From assembly GCA_945859605.1 (NCBI GenBank), contig OX243815.1, positions 24,768,613 through 24,832,612 of the forward strand: a stretch of 64,000 nucleotides of DNA, read 5' to 3'. The position numbers and the translations under genes were made by a program. The notes under the pieces are model-generated. The model did not search any database. It was not told the DNA's origin and worked only from the letters and a program-made list of their open reading frames with translations. Below are positions 63,798 through 64,000 of this stretch, one piece after another. The stretch comes from Lumbricus rubellus (lineage: Eukaryota > Annelida > Clitellata > Crassiclitellata > Lumbricidae). Every line of letters starts with the position of its first letter. Within the stretch, counting starts at the first letter, position 1.

Positions 63798-64000
63798 ACA
63801 CAGATATGTTTGTTTGTATGTTTGTATGTGCACTTGTTATAGCTTCCCCTTCAAGCTCTCTTCTCAGAGACGCTCCCGACTACAGCGCGGACACTGCATC
63901 GGAATTTCACGCCGAAGCGCTGAGCAATTGAGAGTGAAGGACTTGCCCAAAGTCCCTACGCGGCGAATTGAGATGGATTCGAACCTGCAACCCTCCGGCT
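63798..64000 (-). mobile_element. tRNA-derived SINE, family A, cut by the window edge
   Basis: On the plus strand: gtttgtatgtgcacttgtta, tagcttccccttcaagctct, the core, then ggattcgaacctgcaaccct. Same order as the 868 and 43738 copies; the tRNA head lies beyond the window. Confidence 0.8.

Overview
This is a stretch of an intron-rich animal nuclear genome: AT-rich, with GT-AG introns, short symmetric exons, tRNA-derived SINEs and non-autonomous DNA transposons. Gene content (a metazoan SERCA pump, the splicing helicase DHX38/PRP16 and a hillarin/kyphoscoliosis-peptidase-like gene) together with the repeat style (a 'tatagcgcc' SINE tail, a very common AGGCCTA motif) suggests a marine invertebrate. 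The phylum cannot be fixed from this sequence alone.

Layout. (1) 1-7327, plus strand: the last ten coding exons (566 residues) of a sarco/endoplasmic reticulum Ca2+-ATPase; the 5' part lies outside the window. (2) 7328-10480: convergent intergenic and 3'-UTR sequence. (3) 10481-29483, minus strand: a complete DHX38/PRP16 DEAH-box helicase gene in 26 coding exons whose lengths add up to exactly 1,207 codons plus stop. Its introns hold a mariner-type MITE, a 24-bp minisatellite, short TTAA-ended palindromes and a tRNA-derived SINE. (4) 29484-33090: intergenic, with one SINE and little else. (5) 33091-51444 (5' UTR exon probably near 62570), minus strand: 17 coding exons that join in frame into a predicted 1,577-residue protein. 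It has two complete hillarin/KY modules in tandem, joined by a proline-rich linker built from phase 1-1 exons. A roughly 3-kb nested hAT-type insertion (35573-38592) lies in its penultimate intron. (6) 51467-64000: the presumed long first intron, a CRE-containing promoter candidate, and then upstream DNA rich in repeats.

The most unusual locus is the double hillarin/KY gene. Both transglutaminase-like cores keep the His and Asp of the catalytic triad but have Lys or Gln where the nucleophilic Cys should be, so the protein looks like a tandem pseudoenzyme or scaffold. One exon of its first core has the 5' splice site region copied about six times as a 40-bp tandem array, and its 3' splice site region copied once upstream. 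The three genes share no pathway: SERCA pumps Ca2+ into the ER, DHX38 drives the second step of splicing, and hillarin/KY proteins are linked to cytoskeleton and muscle integrity. Gene models were assembled by hand from splice signals, reading phase and recalled family sequences; no alignment or search was run.
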